A stretch of 9,648 nt of DNA from CAZXYF01 sp964644705. Its GTDB lineage: Bacteria > Planctomycetota > Brocadiia > SM23-32. A program made the position numbers and the translations under genes. This document shows, in pieces, positions 1 to 7,952 of this stretch (positions within the stretch are counted from its first letter, which is position 1; each line of letters begins with the position of its first letter). The stretch is from positions 1 to 9,648 of the forward strand of contig CAZXYF010000118.1 of the NCBI GenBank assembly GCA_964644705.1. Reading direction: 5' to 3'. Below the pieces are notes generated by a model. The model saw only the letters and a program-made list of their open reading frames with translations, was not told the DNA's origin and searched no databases.

Positions 1-1
1 G

Positions 2-3000
2 ACCGATGACCGGATAACCGCCACCGCGGCCGGAGCTATAGAGGAATCTGGAACGGATGCGGATGCGGACCTGACGGCGACGGAGATTGTCCTTGGCGCG
101 CAGAGCGGAATAGGAGATGCCGGCACTCTGGAGATAGCCGGGACGAACCTTGATGCGGAGAATACGAACAACGCGATCGACATTATCAATACCGAAGAAC
201 TTACACTGGCCGATCTGGGCCAGACCGCCGGTTCATCTGTAATCAACACGAACGGGACAGCGAGTATAACGGCCAGTTCGCCACTGAATATTGATTCGGC
301 GGTAAGTGCAGGCGGGGATGGGACGTTCCAGGCGACAGACGATGGAGGGGACGATGATCATATCACAGTGGCCGCCGACGTAGAGAGCACCGGCGGCGGA
401 GTTCTGACTTTCGATGCCGGAGCGGATTACCGGCAGACGGCCGGTTCGGTGAGCACAGCCGGCAACGTGGATATCAACGCTGATTATGATGGCAGCGGAA
501 CGGGTCAGATCAACCAGACGGGCGGGGATATTGCGGCGGCGATCCTTTTTGCGGACGCGCCCGGAGCGATCACTCTGAGTTCGGCGGGCAACGATGCCGA
601 CAATCTTGAAGCTCATACCATGACAGCCGGGGACATAGACTTTACCGATACCGATGATATAAACCTGGCAAATGTAGATGCCAACGATGGAGCGATAATG
701 GTGGAAACCGGCGGGCAGATCACGGCCACTGACGTGGACAGTTCGGCGACTGACGATGACACCAACGACATAGAGCTGAGTTCGACCGGAGCGGGGATCC
801 AGGCCATATCGGTAATAGGCGGAGCGGGCCAGGATAATGATGTAACCCTGGATGCGCAGGGCGGAGCGATCACCGATGGCGGAGCGGCGGCGGTGGATGT
901 AACAGGTAACGTGCTCACAGCCGACGCAGCCGGAGGAATAGACCTTGATACCACGGTGGATGAGTTTGATGGGACGACCACCGCGGCAGGAGATATAGAT
1001 ATAGAGGAAACAGATGCTATCGACCTGGTGGATGTGGATACCAACGAGGGAGCGGTAAGCGTGGAAGCCGCCGGTCAGATCACGGCCACCGACGTGGACA
1101 GTTCGGCGACCGACGATGACACCAACGATATCCTGCTCAGAAGCACCGGCTCTGGCGTAGAGGCGGCGCTGGTGAAGGCGGGCGGGACGAATGACGCGAC
1201 CCTGGATGCCCAGGGCGGAGCGATCACCCAGGACGGCACGGATGACAATGACGACGTGACCGCGGACGTCCTGACCGCGGACGCGCAGGGCGGCATTGAT
1301 CTGGATACGACGGTGGGCAGCGTGGACGCATCGACCAGTGCGGCCGGTGACATTGTGCTGGATGAGGTGGATGCTGTTGATTTATCTAATGTTGTAACTT
1401 CCGATGGTGCCTTTGATGTGATCGCCGGCGGCCAGATTATCGTGGCGGGAGATGTCGATACCACCGGTGATACGCTTTCGGTCACGGCCGAGGACCTGCA
1501 GATCGACACGACAAATGGGACTCTTGACAGCGGTGGGGCGAAGACTACGATAACGGAGTCCTCTGGCAACGGGATAGGTTTGGGGACCGCTTTCGGTGGC
1601 GGGGAACTTGATCTTACCGATGCAGAGCTGGGTCAGATAACCTGCGGTGATCTGGAGCTGGTGACCGGCGGGAATATCACAGTGAATGGTGTAACTGCGG
1701 GTAATACGGCCAACATCGGCGGCACGACGACTCTTGACGCCAGCGGCGCCGACAATCTCATCTCATTTAGCACCACGGGCTCAACCTTTACCAACGCCCT
1801 GACGGTGGAGGCGGATGATCGCGTGGATATAGATGGGGCTGTAAGCACGAACAACGGTGATTTGAGCATAGATGGCGACGCGGACGGTGCTCCCGATACC
1901 AATGACGATGTTTTGATTGCGGATTTAACTCCTACAAATGTGCTGACCGCGGGCAGTGGTACCGGCAAGGTGATACTGGATGGAAAGATTTCGGTCGCCG
2001 GGGATGGAACGCTGGGAACCGCGAAGATTGACGGTAATCTGGATCTTTCGCTGGCAACGAATCCAGATTACCACGTTACAGTAGAGGCCGATGCTGCGGG
2101 AGTTCTGCAGGGCCATGATCTTCTGGATGTAACGGGCACTGTAAATGTGGACGGGCTGACGGTGGGAGGGACTTACTCCGCTGGCCACGAACCCAATAAG
2201 AGTGTGGTGTTCACCGTGATCCAGGGCGGTTCCGTGAACAATACGGTGGAAACTCCGATTGCTATAGAAAATGATGTTTATAGTGCAAGTTATCCCGGCA
2301 CTGAGGTGAATATTTCTCGGGTGGGGGAGTTCCTGAAGTGGACCGGTGAAGCGGGGAACAATTTATGGAGTGATAAGGCCAATTGGAATCTCGACGATTC
2401 CCCGAGCAGTGGCGACATTCTTGTATTTCCTGACGAATTATCGTCCGGGAATTACACGGCTGAGAATGACGTTTCAGATGATCTGGATATAGACACAATA
2501 ACGTTCTCGGATGTGGGGACATCGGACAATAATTATACAATCGGGGGGGATGGAAGTATTACGGACGTGTTGGTGCGTAACGGGATTACGAATAATTCTC
2601 CGGCCGAGCAGAATGTAAATCTTAACGTCACTCTTATTGGGGACGCCACGGTGAATGCGAATAGCGGTGATCTGAATATGGCTTCTGTTACGGATGCCCC
2701 CGGCGAAAACCATACTCTGACAGTAACGGGAACCGGAGGGAATGTTGCTACGTTTGCAGGTAATGTGAAAGTGAACGCTCTTGCGACGACTGCCGATAGT
2801 TACGACATGGCGTTGCTCGGGGCAGACAATGTGGTGGAAAGCGATACGCATTTCCAGAATACAGGATCGGTGACGTTGGGCGACGAAGCCGGGGACGTAA
2901 CTGAGTTCACCGGCGGGCTTGATACCACGGGCGGTCCGAGCGGCACAAATGTCGGCGGAACGGTGATGACCGGCGATAATGCGATGCATCTGGGTGGAGT

Positions 3001-5107
3001 AATGATGGGTGGGGATGCGACGCTCAAGAGCGGCTCTGGTGCGCTGAACATGGCTTCGGTGACCGACGGAGTCAATTCCCACGCGCTTAAACTCGGCGAC
3101 GCTTCGCAGACCGCCCCCATTTCAGTGCCGGGGAACATCACCGTGGCGCAACTCGCAGTGCAGGGGGAGAGCGTCAGTTTCGGTGGCGGAAGTAACGACG
3201 TGGATACGCTTTCTGTCGAATTGGCCGGAAGCGGCGAAGCGTTGACGTTTACCAATACAGGCGATCTGGATATCGGAACGGTCAAAGGGGTGGCCGGACT
3301 GACGACCAGCGACGGTAGCGTGAATATTGCTGTGACCAATGGTGGGCACCTTCAGTTGGACAATTCGTCAATAAGCGTTGGTGATGCAACTGTCGATATT
3401 GAAGTGGGGGATGGATTCTACATCGTACCCGAGACGTCGGCAGTGATAGAGGCTGATGAACTGGTGCTACGTGGAACGGGGGAATTCTTTCTCGAACCGT
3501 TTGAACAGGATATCACAACATTCGCCGCCGATGTCGATGGGGAAATAGTGGTGAGAAATGCTGCCGATCTGACGCTGGGTCAGGTGAATGGAGTCTCCGG
3601 AGTCTCGACGGCGGATGATGATTTTATTGTCTTTTTGCCGAACATGAGCCTCCTGACCGTAGCCGAACCTGCTGATGTGGGGAGTGGTGGGGTCTATGTT
3701 GGCGGTGCCGGTTCGGTCCAGCAGGTTCCAGGGGCCGGCATCAGTGCTGATCGCTTGCTGCTTGACACAATTGGGGGGAGCGGCGATATAGATCTTTCCG
3801 CGGCCAATAACATCACGTCGTTCGGTGGGTGGGACCTTCAAAGTGAATTGAACCTGTCGAATGCAAGGGATCTGCTTATCGAACAGGTGGCGGTGGGCTA
3901 TGACGTTACCGATCCCAAGACTGGCACTGAGGTCGAGAACTATACCAATGTCATCGGTTTAACCTCGGATGATCACGATATCAATCTGGCAGTGGGAGAT
4001 AAAAATCTGGATGTTCAGAAACGGATCTCGGCCGGTGCCGGAGATATCAATCTGACTGGAAAAGTGACGACCGCTGACGACCTCACCCTGGTCGGGGATA
4101 CGGTGAATATTGATGGCACGTTGTCCCCGGGTGGTGATTCGACCGTGGCCTCTCTAAACATAGATGGGGGGTTCGTACTTCGCGATAACTCCACTCTTTT
4201 CCTGAACCTCAACGGTCTGGACGACCACGATCTCGTGGATGTGAATGGGGCGATGAATATTGGCGACGGGGTGAAACTCCGTGGAATAGCGCCGAATCGA
4301 TACCCATTGGAAAAACCGTTTGCAATTGTGAGAACTGAGGAAAGCGTGCACGGGCAATTCGATGCTTCGCGGGATCTGGTTGAAATCACCAATCAGCTGT
4401 TTTCGATCGATTACAGTTCAGTTCATCTGGAACGGACCAATGGAAGTGAAAGCAGCGATGACCTGGCAGGCGCCGCGCCGCGGCCCGGTTTTGCCCCGGC
4501 GCTGAAGCAGAGTGTTTTGCCCGTTTCCAACCCCGTGCAGACGACGTTGATGGCCGATATGGATCTGTTCCTGCGGCCGATGACGCCGGAAGAGATTCGC
4601 AATCTCCTGATGGGATTCGCGCGCTATAACGACGCCGACCAGCTGGAAAATGTGGGGGCGCTCGGGCTTCGGCGCCCGCGGGTGAACCGGGGACGGGGCG
4701 AATACCGGATCACGCGCGCCCGACTGTCACGACGTGCGGTGGAAGAGACTGCACGCATATACCATGACCTGTTCTGGAGGGGAGATGGAGACGATTCCGA
4801 ATATCGTGGGCCCGCCCTCACCGCCACGATCAGCCGCGTCGTCGCCGATTACCGCGAGGCAAGTAATGCAGGGGAAATTGATGCAGCCGCATTCTGGAGC
4901 TGGCTTGACGGGGAAAGCGGACACGGAGAGGCCAGAAATGTTCTCCGGAAACTCCACACCCTCCTGGAGCGAATGCGCATCACGGGCATGAATGAAGCCG
5001 AATACACGGCGGTGTCGGGAGCGCTGCTGGATCAGGTGATTGGTGATGATTCGCGCTTGAGTTCGGATATGCTTCGCGCCATTGTTACTGCCACCGGGAC
5101 TGATTGA
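2..5107 (+). CDS. Giant repeat-rich surface/adhesin-like protein, 3' part (5' end outside window)
   Basis: The frame is open from base 2 to the TGA at 5105-5107, giving 1701 visible residues; the GTG at 368 is internal, so signal peptide and start lie upstream. Composition is that of an exported beta-solenoid: rich in Asp, Gly, Thr, Ala and Val, very acidic, with a single Cys (near 1640). Near-identical repeats of about 120 residues occupy 623-1339. Two stretches (about 1960-2330 and 4060-4440) resemble the ends of autotransporter passenger modules (GTLSPGGDSTV..., DLVDVNG). Around 2330-2390 is a W-T-G...L-W-S...N-W motif common in autotransporter-associated beta-strand proteins of PVC bacteria. 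LNMASVTD recurs near 2675 and 3045. After about 4550 the sequence changes to a helical, Arg-rich domain of about 185 residues instead of an outer-membrane barrel. Role in adhesion or cell surface structure is inferred; export route and partner are not visible. Confidence 0.85.
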   Translation, partial: TDDRITATAAGAIEESGTDADADLTATEIVLGAQSGIGDAGTLEIAGTNLDAENTNNAIDIINTEELTLADLGQTAGSSVINTNGTASITASSPLNIDSAVSAGGDGTFQATDDGGDDDHITVAADVESTGGGVLTFDAGADYRQTAGSVSTAGNVDINADYDGSGTGQINQTGGDIAAAILFADAPGAITLSSAGNDADNLEAHTMTAGDIDFTDTDDINLANVDANDGAIMVETGGQITATDVDSSATDDDTNDIELSSTGAGIQAISVIGGAGQDNDVTLDAQGGAITDGGAAAVDVTGNVLTADAAGGIDLDTTVDEFDGTTTAAGDIDIEETDAIDLVDVDTNEGAVSVEAAGQITATDVDSSATDDDTNDILLRSTGSGVEAALVKAGGTNDATLDAQGGAITQDGTDDNDDVTADVLTADAQGGIDLDTTVGSVDASTSAAGDIVLDEVDAVDLSNVVTSDGAFDVIAGGQIIVAGDVDTTGDTLSVTAEDLQIDTTNGTLDSGGAKTTITESSGNGIGLGTAFGGGELDLTDAELGQITCGDLELVTGGNITVNGVTAGNTANIGGTTTLDASGADNLISFSTTGSTFTNALTVEADDRVDIDGAVSTNNGDLSIDGDADGAPDTNDDVLIADLTPTNVLTAGSGTGKVILDGKISVAGDGTLGTAKIDGNLDLSLATNPDYHVTVEADAAGVLQGHDLLDVTGTVNVDGLTVGGTYSAGHEPNKSVVFTVIQGGSVNNTVETPIAIENDVYSASYPGTEVNISRVGEFLKWTGEAGNNLWSDKANWNLDDSPSSGDILVFPDELSSGNYTAENDVSDDLDIDTITFSDVGTSDNNYTIGGDGSITDVLVRNGITNNSPAEQNVNLNVTLIGDATVNANSGDLNMASVTDAPGENHTLTVTGTGGNVATFAGNVKVNALATTADSYDMALLGADNVVESDTHFQNTGSVTLGDEAGDVTEFTGGLDTTGGPSGTNVGGTVMTGDNAMHLGGVMMGGDATLKSGSGALNMASVTDGVNSHALKLGDASQTAPISVPGNITVAQLAVQGESVSFGGGSNDVDTLSVELAGSGEALTFTNTGDLDIGTVKGVAGLTTSDGSVNIAVTNGGHLQLDNSSISVGDATVDIEVGDGFYIVPETSAVIEADELVLRGTGEFFLEPFEQDITTFAADVDGEIVVRNAADLTLGQVNGVSGVSTADDDFIVFLPNMSLLTVAEPADVGSGGVYVGGAGSVQQVPGAGISADRLLLDTIGGSGDIDLSAANNITSFGGWDLQSELNLSNARDLLIEQVAVGYDVTDPKTGTEVENYTNVIGLTSDDHDINLAVGDKNLDVQKRISAGAGDINLTGKVTTADDLTLVGDTVNIDGTLSPGGDSTVASLNIDGGFVLRDNSTLFLNLNGLDDHDLVDVNGAMNIGDGVKLRGIAPNRYPLEKPFAIVRTEESVHGQFDASRDLVEITNQLFSIDYSSVHLERTNGSESSDDLAGAAPRPGFAPALKQSVLPVSNPVQTTLMADMDLFLRPMTPEEIRNLLMGFARYNDADQLENVGALGLRRPRVNRGRGEYRITRARLSRRAVEETARIYHDLFWRGDGDDSEYRGPALTATISRVVADYREASNAGEIDAAAFWSWLDGESGHGEARNVLRKLHTLLERMRITGMNEAEYTAVSGALLDQVIGDDSRLSSDMLRAIVTATGTD
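623..1339 (+). repeat. Two tandem ~120-residue coding repeats in the surface protein
   Basis: Unit A (623-982) and unit B (983-1339) share the order AGDID...D-DVD...GQITATDVDSS...LDAQGGAIT...LTAD..GGIDLDTTV. Bases 716-768 and 1076-1128 lie exactly 360 bp apart and differ at only two positions (730/1090 and 751/1111, both T versus C). A third, degenerate unit starts at 1340 (AAGDIVLDEVDAVDLSNV) and then diverges. The conserved core is Asp-rich and could bind Ca2+, which is inference. High DNA identity suggests recent duplication or gene conversion within the gene. Confidence 0.85.
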
Positions 5108-5172
5108 CAGGGGATAGGGGGGAAGTTTGTGGATCCTGTATTGCGATGGGCTACCGTCATGCGCTCTCAAGC

Positions 5173-5202
5173 TTGATAAACTGATACGGGACTCAGTAGA
5201 CT
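5173..5202 (+). promoter_or_regulatory. Weak candidate promoter upstream of proB
   Basis: TTGATA (5173-5178) and TAGACT (5197-5202) are separated by 18 bp in the 168-bp gap between the surface-protein gene and proB. Each hexamer matches the sigma-70 consensus at about four positions. The same gap has a possible 7-bp stem, GTTGCTC (5212-5218) with GAGCAAC (5241-5247). A shorter competing stem is CTCTG (5229-5233) with CAGAG (5239-5243). CTCTTTTT follows at 5253-5260, rather far for a normal intrinsic terminator. All of this is weak. Confidence 0.2.
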
Positions 5203-5275
5203 ATCCGGTGCGTTGCTCAATAATTGAACTCTGTTTTCCAGAGCAACTGAACCTCTTTTTGGATCCCACCCAAAG

Positions 5276-6460
5276 ATGACTGAATCCTCCGCACACGTCC
5301 GCCAACAATATCTATCATCCGCCCAACGCATCGTCGTCAAAGTGGGCACCAATGTCCTGGCGGCTCCCGGTAAACCGGTGGATGAGGAACGCGTCGATGC
5401 CATAAGCGAGCAGATTGCAACGCTCATGGATCAGGGGCATGAAATCGCGCTGGTCTCCAGCGGAGCCATTGGATCGGGTATGGCGGAACTGGGCTTTTCC
5501 GAACGTCCGAATACCCTGCCCCAGCTTCAGGCGTCCGCGAGCGTTGGTCAGAGCCGACTGGTGACACGGTATGCGCACAGCCTGCACAATCATGGCTATC
5601 ACGCCGGGCAGATTCTTCTGACCCGCGATGATTTTGATGACCGGACTCGATATCTTAATGCAAAGAACACGATTCGGGCGCTCTTTGATATGGGATCCGT
5701 GCCGGTCATCAACGAAAACGATACGATCAGCACGGATGAAATACGGTTCGGGGACAACGATTTGCTGGCGGCACTGGTGACGCACATGATCCAGGCGGAA
5801 GCTCTGGTGCTGCTGACCAGCGTTCCCGGCCTGTGCGCCAGCCGACCCTATCCCGCCGCCGTGCGGGAGGTTTTTACCGACCGGTCCGTGGAGGGGATTG
5901 AGGGGGATGTGGTGGATGTGCTGGAGGAAGTGGATGAGGAAGTGATGGATCTTGCCCGTGAAACCACCAGCCCTTCCGGAACGGGGGGCATGGCCAGCAA
6001 GCTGGAGGCGGTTCGGATAGCCACCGAAGCCGGCGAGACAGCGGTGATGGCCAATGGCCGAATGGAAAACGTACTGCTGCGGGTCATGGATGGTGAAGAT
6101 TGCGGCACGCTGATATTGCCGGCGGGAGAAAAACTGCGCAGCCGCAAACGCTGGATCCGGTTCACGAGTCGTCCGCAGGGAACGATCATGGTGGATGCTG
6201 GCGCTCGGACGGCGCTACAGGAACGAGGCAAAAGTCTGCTTCCCAGTGGTATCGTGGGGGTGAAAGGGCAGTTTGCCTCGGGCGATGTGGTGCGCATCGA
6301 GAGCCCGGAGGGAAAGGAATTCGCGCGGGGGCTCACCAACTACGACGCCGATGAGGTCAGGCAGATCAAGGGGCGGAAAACCCACGAAATCGAGGAAGCT
6401 CTGGGCCACAAATACTACGATGAAGTGGTGCACAGAGATAATCTGGCGCTGGTGGAATGA
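5276..6460 (+). CDS. proB: Glutamate 5-kinase (proline biosynthesis, kinase plus PUA domain)
   Basis: ProB phosphorylates L-glutamate with ATP to gamma-glutamyl phosphate, the first step of proline synthesis, in the cytoplasm. The 394-residue protein has the usual two-domain layout: an amino-acid kinase domain (about residues 15-270) and a C-terminal PUA domain (about 300-385). Visible kinase motifs are VKVGTNVL (21-28), VSSGAIGSG (60-68), VINENDT (144-150), FGDNDLLAALV (158-168) and GTGGMASK (235-242), whose Lys242 matches the conserved lysine of the family. The usual TD-x-x-GLY-x-x-DPR segment is altered to TSVPGLCASRP (181-191). ATG 5276 is the first ATG after the in-frame stop at 5225; no strong Shine-Dalgarno is seen. 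No proA follows. Confidence 0.95.
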   Translation: MTESSAHVRQQYLSSAQRIVVKVGTNVLAAPGKPVDEERVDAISEQIATLMDQGHEIALVSSGAIGSGMAELGFSERPNTLPQLQASASVGQSRLVTRYAHSLHNHGYHAGQILLTRDDFDDRTRYLNAKNTIRALFDMGSVPVINENDTISTDEIRFGDNDLLAALVTHMIQAEALVLLTSVPGLCASRPYPAAVREVFTDRSVEGIEGDVVDVLEEVDEEVMDLARETTSPSGTGGMASKLEAVRIATEAGETAVMANGRMENVLLRVMDGEDCGTLILPAGEKLRSRKRWIRFTSRPQGTIMVDAGARTALQERGKSLLPSGIVGVKGQFASGDVVRIESPEGKEFARGLTNYDADEVRQIKGRKTHEIEEALGHKYYDEVVHRDNLALVE

Positions 6461-6470
6461 TATGCCCCCA

Positions 6471-6488
6471 ACTGAAGGCTGCTTCAGT
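6471..6488 (+). terminator. Short hairpin just after proB, possible 3' end
   Basis: ACTGAAG (6471-6477) and CTTCAGT (6482-6488) form a perfect 7-bp stem with the 4-nt loop GCTG, starting 11 nt after the proB stop codon. No U-run follows, so it is not a standard intrinsic terminator; it may be a 3' stabilising structure or a pause site. Confidence 0.3.
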
Positions 6489-6594
6489 AATCGCAACAGA
6501 AGAAAAGCTAAAAATATGTTGAGAGCTTTCTGAATGGGCGGGGGGGGCAGGAGTAGCAGTTTTTCTTGTGATTTTTGGAAAGGATTGATCTGTT

Positions 6595-6831
6595 ATGAGT
6601 ACTATGAGCCTGAGGTTACCGGAATCGCTTCATGATCGTCTTCGGGAAGTGGCCGACCAGGAGAACGTCAGCATGAACCAGATTGTGACGATGGCGCTGG
6701 CGGAAAAACTATCGGTGCTGGACGCTGAACAATACCTGAGCGAGCGGGCCGAACGGGGAACCCGCGAGAAATTCAAGCGGGCACTGGGGAAAGTCGCCGA
6801 CGGGGAACCGCCAGAATACGACCGGGAGTGA
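6595..6831 (+). CDS. Small ribbon-helix-helix (Arc/CopG/HicB-type) antitoxin-like protein
   Basis: This 78-residue protein starts with the ribbon-helix-helix pattern MSLRLPESLHDRLREVA (residues 4-20), a beta-strand that would enter the DNA major groove followed by helix 1, and continues with NVSMNQIVTMALAEKL (24-39), helix 2. A charged tail (about 49-78, ending EPPEYDRE) is typical of short RHH proteins annotated as HicB/CopG-type antitoxins, which repress their own promoter and neutralise a toxin through the tail. ATG 6595 has GGAAAGGA (6577-6584) 10 nt upstream; ATG 6604 in the same frame is an alternative start. No toxin follows in the same direction: the next gene, hepT, is convergent after 38 bp and belongs to another system. 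It may be an orphan antitoxin or a stand-alone regulator. Confidence 0.75.
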   Translation: MSTMSLRLPESLHDRLREVADQENVSMNQIVTMALAEKLSVLDAEQYLSERAERGTREKFKRALGKVADGEPPEYDRE

Positions 6832-6869
6832 TTGCGCCGAGGGGGGCAGTTTTGAGCAGATAACGATGA

Positions 6870-7292
6870 TCAGGCGCTGAGGTAGCACTCGATGGCCGCC
6901 AGGTAGGTTTTGAAGTCCTCAAGGTGGTTCTGGAGGATGTCGTAAACAGTATCGGTGTCCACTTGCTGGTACAGGTGGACGATGCGATTCCGGAATCGAG
7001 CCATTGAACGCAGCTTATCGGCCAGAGGACTGCCTACAATCCCGGCGTTTTCCAGGAGGTCGAATGCTTCTACATAGCTTGTGGGGGTGCCGAGAGAATC
7101 GGAGGAGCAAATGTGGGTGGCAATATCAATGCTTGCTTCAATCGCCAGTTGCAGGGCGTGGAGGACGGCATATTGACGTTCGGGATTATTCCTGAAATCT
7201 TCCCGCGCAATATCAGAGAACTCGCGTAGATCGCGGAGATATCTCTGTACCAGCGATATCCGTTCTTCCACGATATTTCGGTCAGCAATCAC
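6870..7292 (-). CDS. hepT: HepT-like HEPN ribonuclease toxin of a MntA-HepT pair
   Basis: Product of 140 residues if translation starts at the GTG 7292-7290, which overlaps the mntA stop as GTGA and is preceded by GGAGGG six nt upstream. The longer reading from ATG 7334 would overlap mntA by 46 nt and has no comparable RBS. The HEPN active-site motif RX4HXY is exact: Arg101-NRIV-His106-Leu-Tyr108 (GTG-start numbering), within an all-helical protein of normal family length. In characterised HepT proteins this motif cleaves RNA, and the Tyr is the residue that MntA modifies by transferring AMP units from ATP, silencing the toxin. The overlap with mntA implies translational coupling, so antitoxin is made first. 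Function here is by family motif and gene order. Confidence 0.88.
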   Translation of the reverse strand: MIADRNIVEERISLVQRYLRDLREFSDIAREDFRNNPERQYAVLHALQLAIEASIDIATHICSSDSLGTPTSYVEAFDLLENAGIVGSPLADKLRSMARFRNRIVHLYQQVDTDTVYDILQNHLEDFKTYLAAIECYLSA

Positions 7293-7708
7293 GGTGAACC
7301 CTCCAGTATCTTTTGTCGAGTCACGCGAAAACACTGTTCCCGCATGGGGCGGATGTCGAGGTAGTTCATGACGGCAGCTGACTCGAATCGCTGTCGAAGT
7401 GCTTCGTCCCGGCTCAACAGAAGTTCACCATCTTTGATGATTCTGTAGCGAAGTGGAACGCTGGCCGATGCAATGTCCACAAGGTCCACATGATCCGTCT
7501 TCAGTGCACGGCACAGTTCATCCATAAGTTTTCCCGGGAACCTGGAATCATCGACTTCCGAAAATGGCAGGACCCCCACGTCAATATCACTCAGCGGTCC
7601 GGTTTGTTTCCGGGCGACGGAGCCAAAGATATAGCCCAACGCCACCCTCTGGTCATCTTCCAATACCCGGCGAACGGTGGTTTTTATTTTTTTGGGTGAA
7701 ATCATCAT
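7289..7708 (-). CDS. mntA: MntA-like minimal nucleotidyltransferase antitoxin
   Basis: Product of 139 residues from ATG 7708, which has AAGGA 8 nt upstream. The longer frame to 7813 adds 35 residues with no family character (Trp, Cys and His scattered) and is rejected. The minimal nucleotidyltransferase motif GSX10DXD is exact: Gly29-Ser30, ten residues, then Asp41-Ile-Asp43. A likely third carboxylate is Asp75 in HVDLVDI. Family members transfer AMP from ATP to the active-site Tyr of the partner HepT. The gene directly precedes hepT on the same strand with a 4-base overlap, so both sit in one operon. It lies 244 bp downstream of the DAHP synthase gene and probably has its own promoter, though read-through is possible. 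Confidence 0.88.
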   Translation of the reverse strand: MMISPKKIKTTVRRVLEDDQRVALGYIFGSVARKQTGPLSDIDVGVLPFSEVDDSRFPGKLMDELCRALKTDHVDLVDIASASVPLRYRIIKDGELLLSRDEALRQRFESAAVMNYLDIRPMREQCFRVTRQKILEGSP

Positions 7709-7780
7709 GCGGTGATTCCTTGAGCAGGTGCAAAATATCCAGATCTGAGTATCACCTCTAACCGCCCCTGTATGCAAACG

Positions 7781-7844
7781 ATAATGTTCTACGTTCCCCA
7801 TCAATCGCAACAATCCCGTTCTCCGAGCAATTATGTATGTTGCG
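7781..7844 (-). promoter_or_regulatory. Candidate promoter and operator-like inverted repeat for mntA-hepT
   Basis: On the minus strand TTGCGA (7810-7805) and CATTAT (7786-7781) are 18 bp apart, each matching sigma-70 consensus at four of six positions, about 75-100 bp before the mntA start. An inverted repeat, CGCAACA (7806-7812) and TGTTGCG (7838-7844) in plus-strand coordinates, overlaps the -35 element, where a repressor could act. Both calls are weak. The rest of the 244-bp gap (7709-7952) shows only short palindromes such as CAGATCTG near 7740 and GGTGAT/ATCACC at 7711-7716/7751-7756. Confidence 0.25.
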
Positions 7845-7952
7845 GTAAGTTTTCATTCGTGGAAGTTCGTTGAGACCGCAAGAGTCAGTGCCAGAGCGGT
7901 GGGGTTTGGTTTGTGGTTGAACTCTGGGACCGCCGATCGCTCATAGGCTGAC

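Noticed and set aside
4440..5107. Autotransporter beta-barrel at the end of the surface protein
   Set aside because: The C-terminal region is Arg-rich and helical, lacks alternating amphipathic strands and does not end in an aromatic residue.
7293..7334. N-terminal extension of hepT to ATG 7334
   Set aside because: It would overlap mntA by 46 nt. GTG 7292 has GGAGGG at ideal spacing and forms a GTGA overlap with the mntA stop.
7709..7813. N-terminal extension of mntA to ATG 7813
   Set aside because: The extra 35 residues do not resemble the family. ATG 7708 has a good RBS (AAGGA, 8 nt) and gives the usual protein length.
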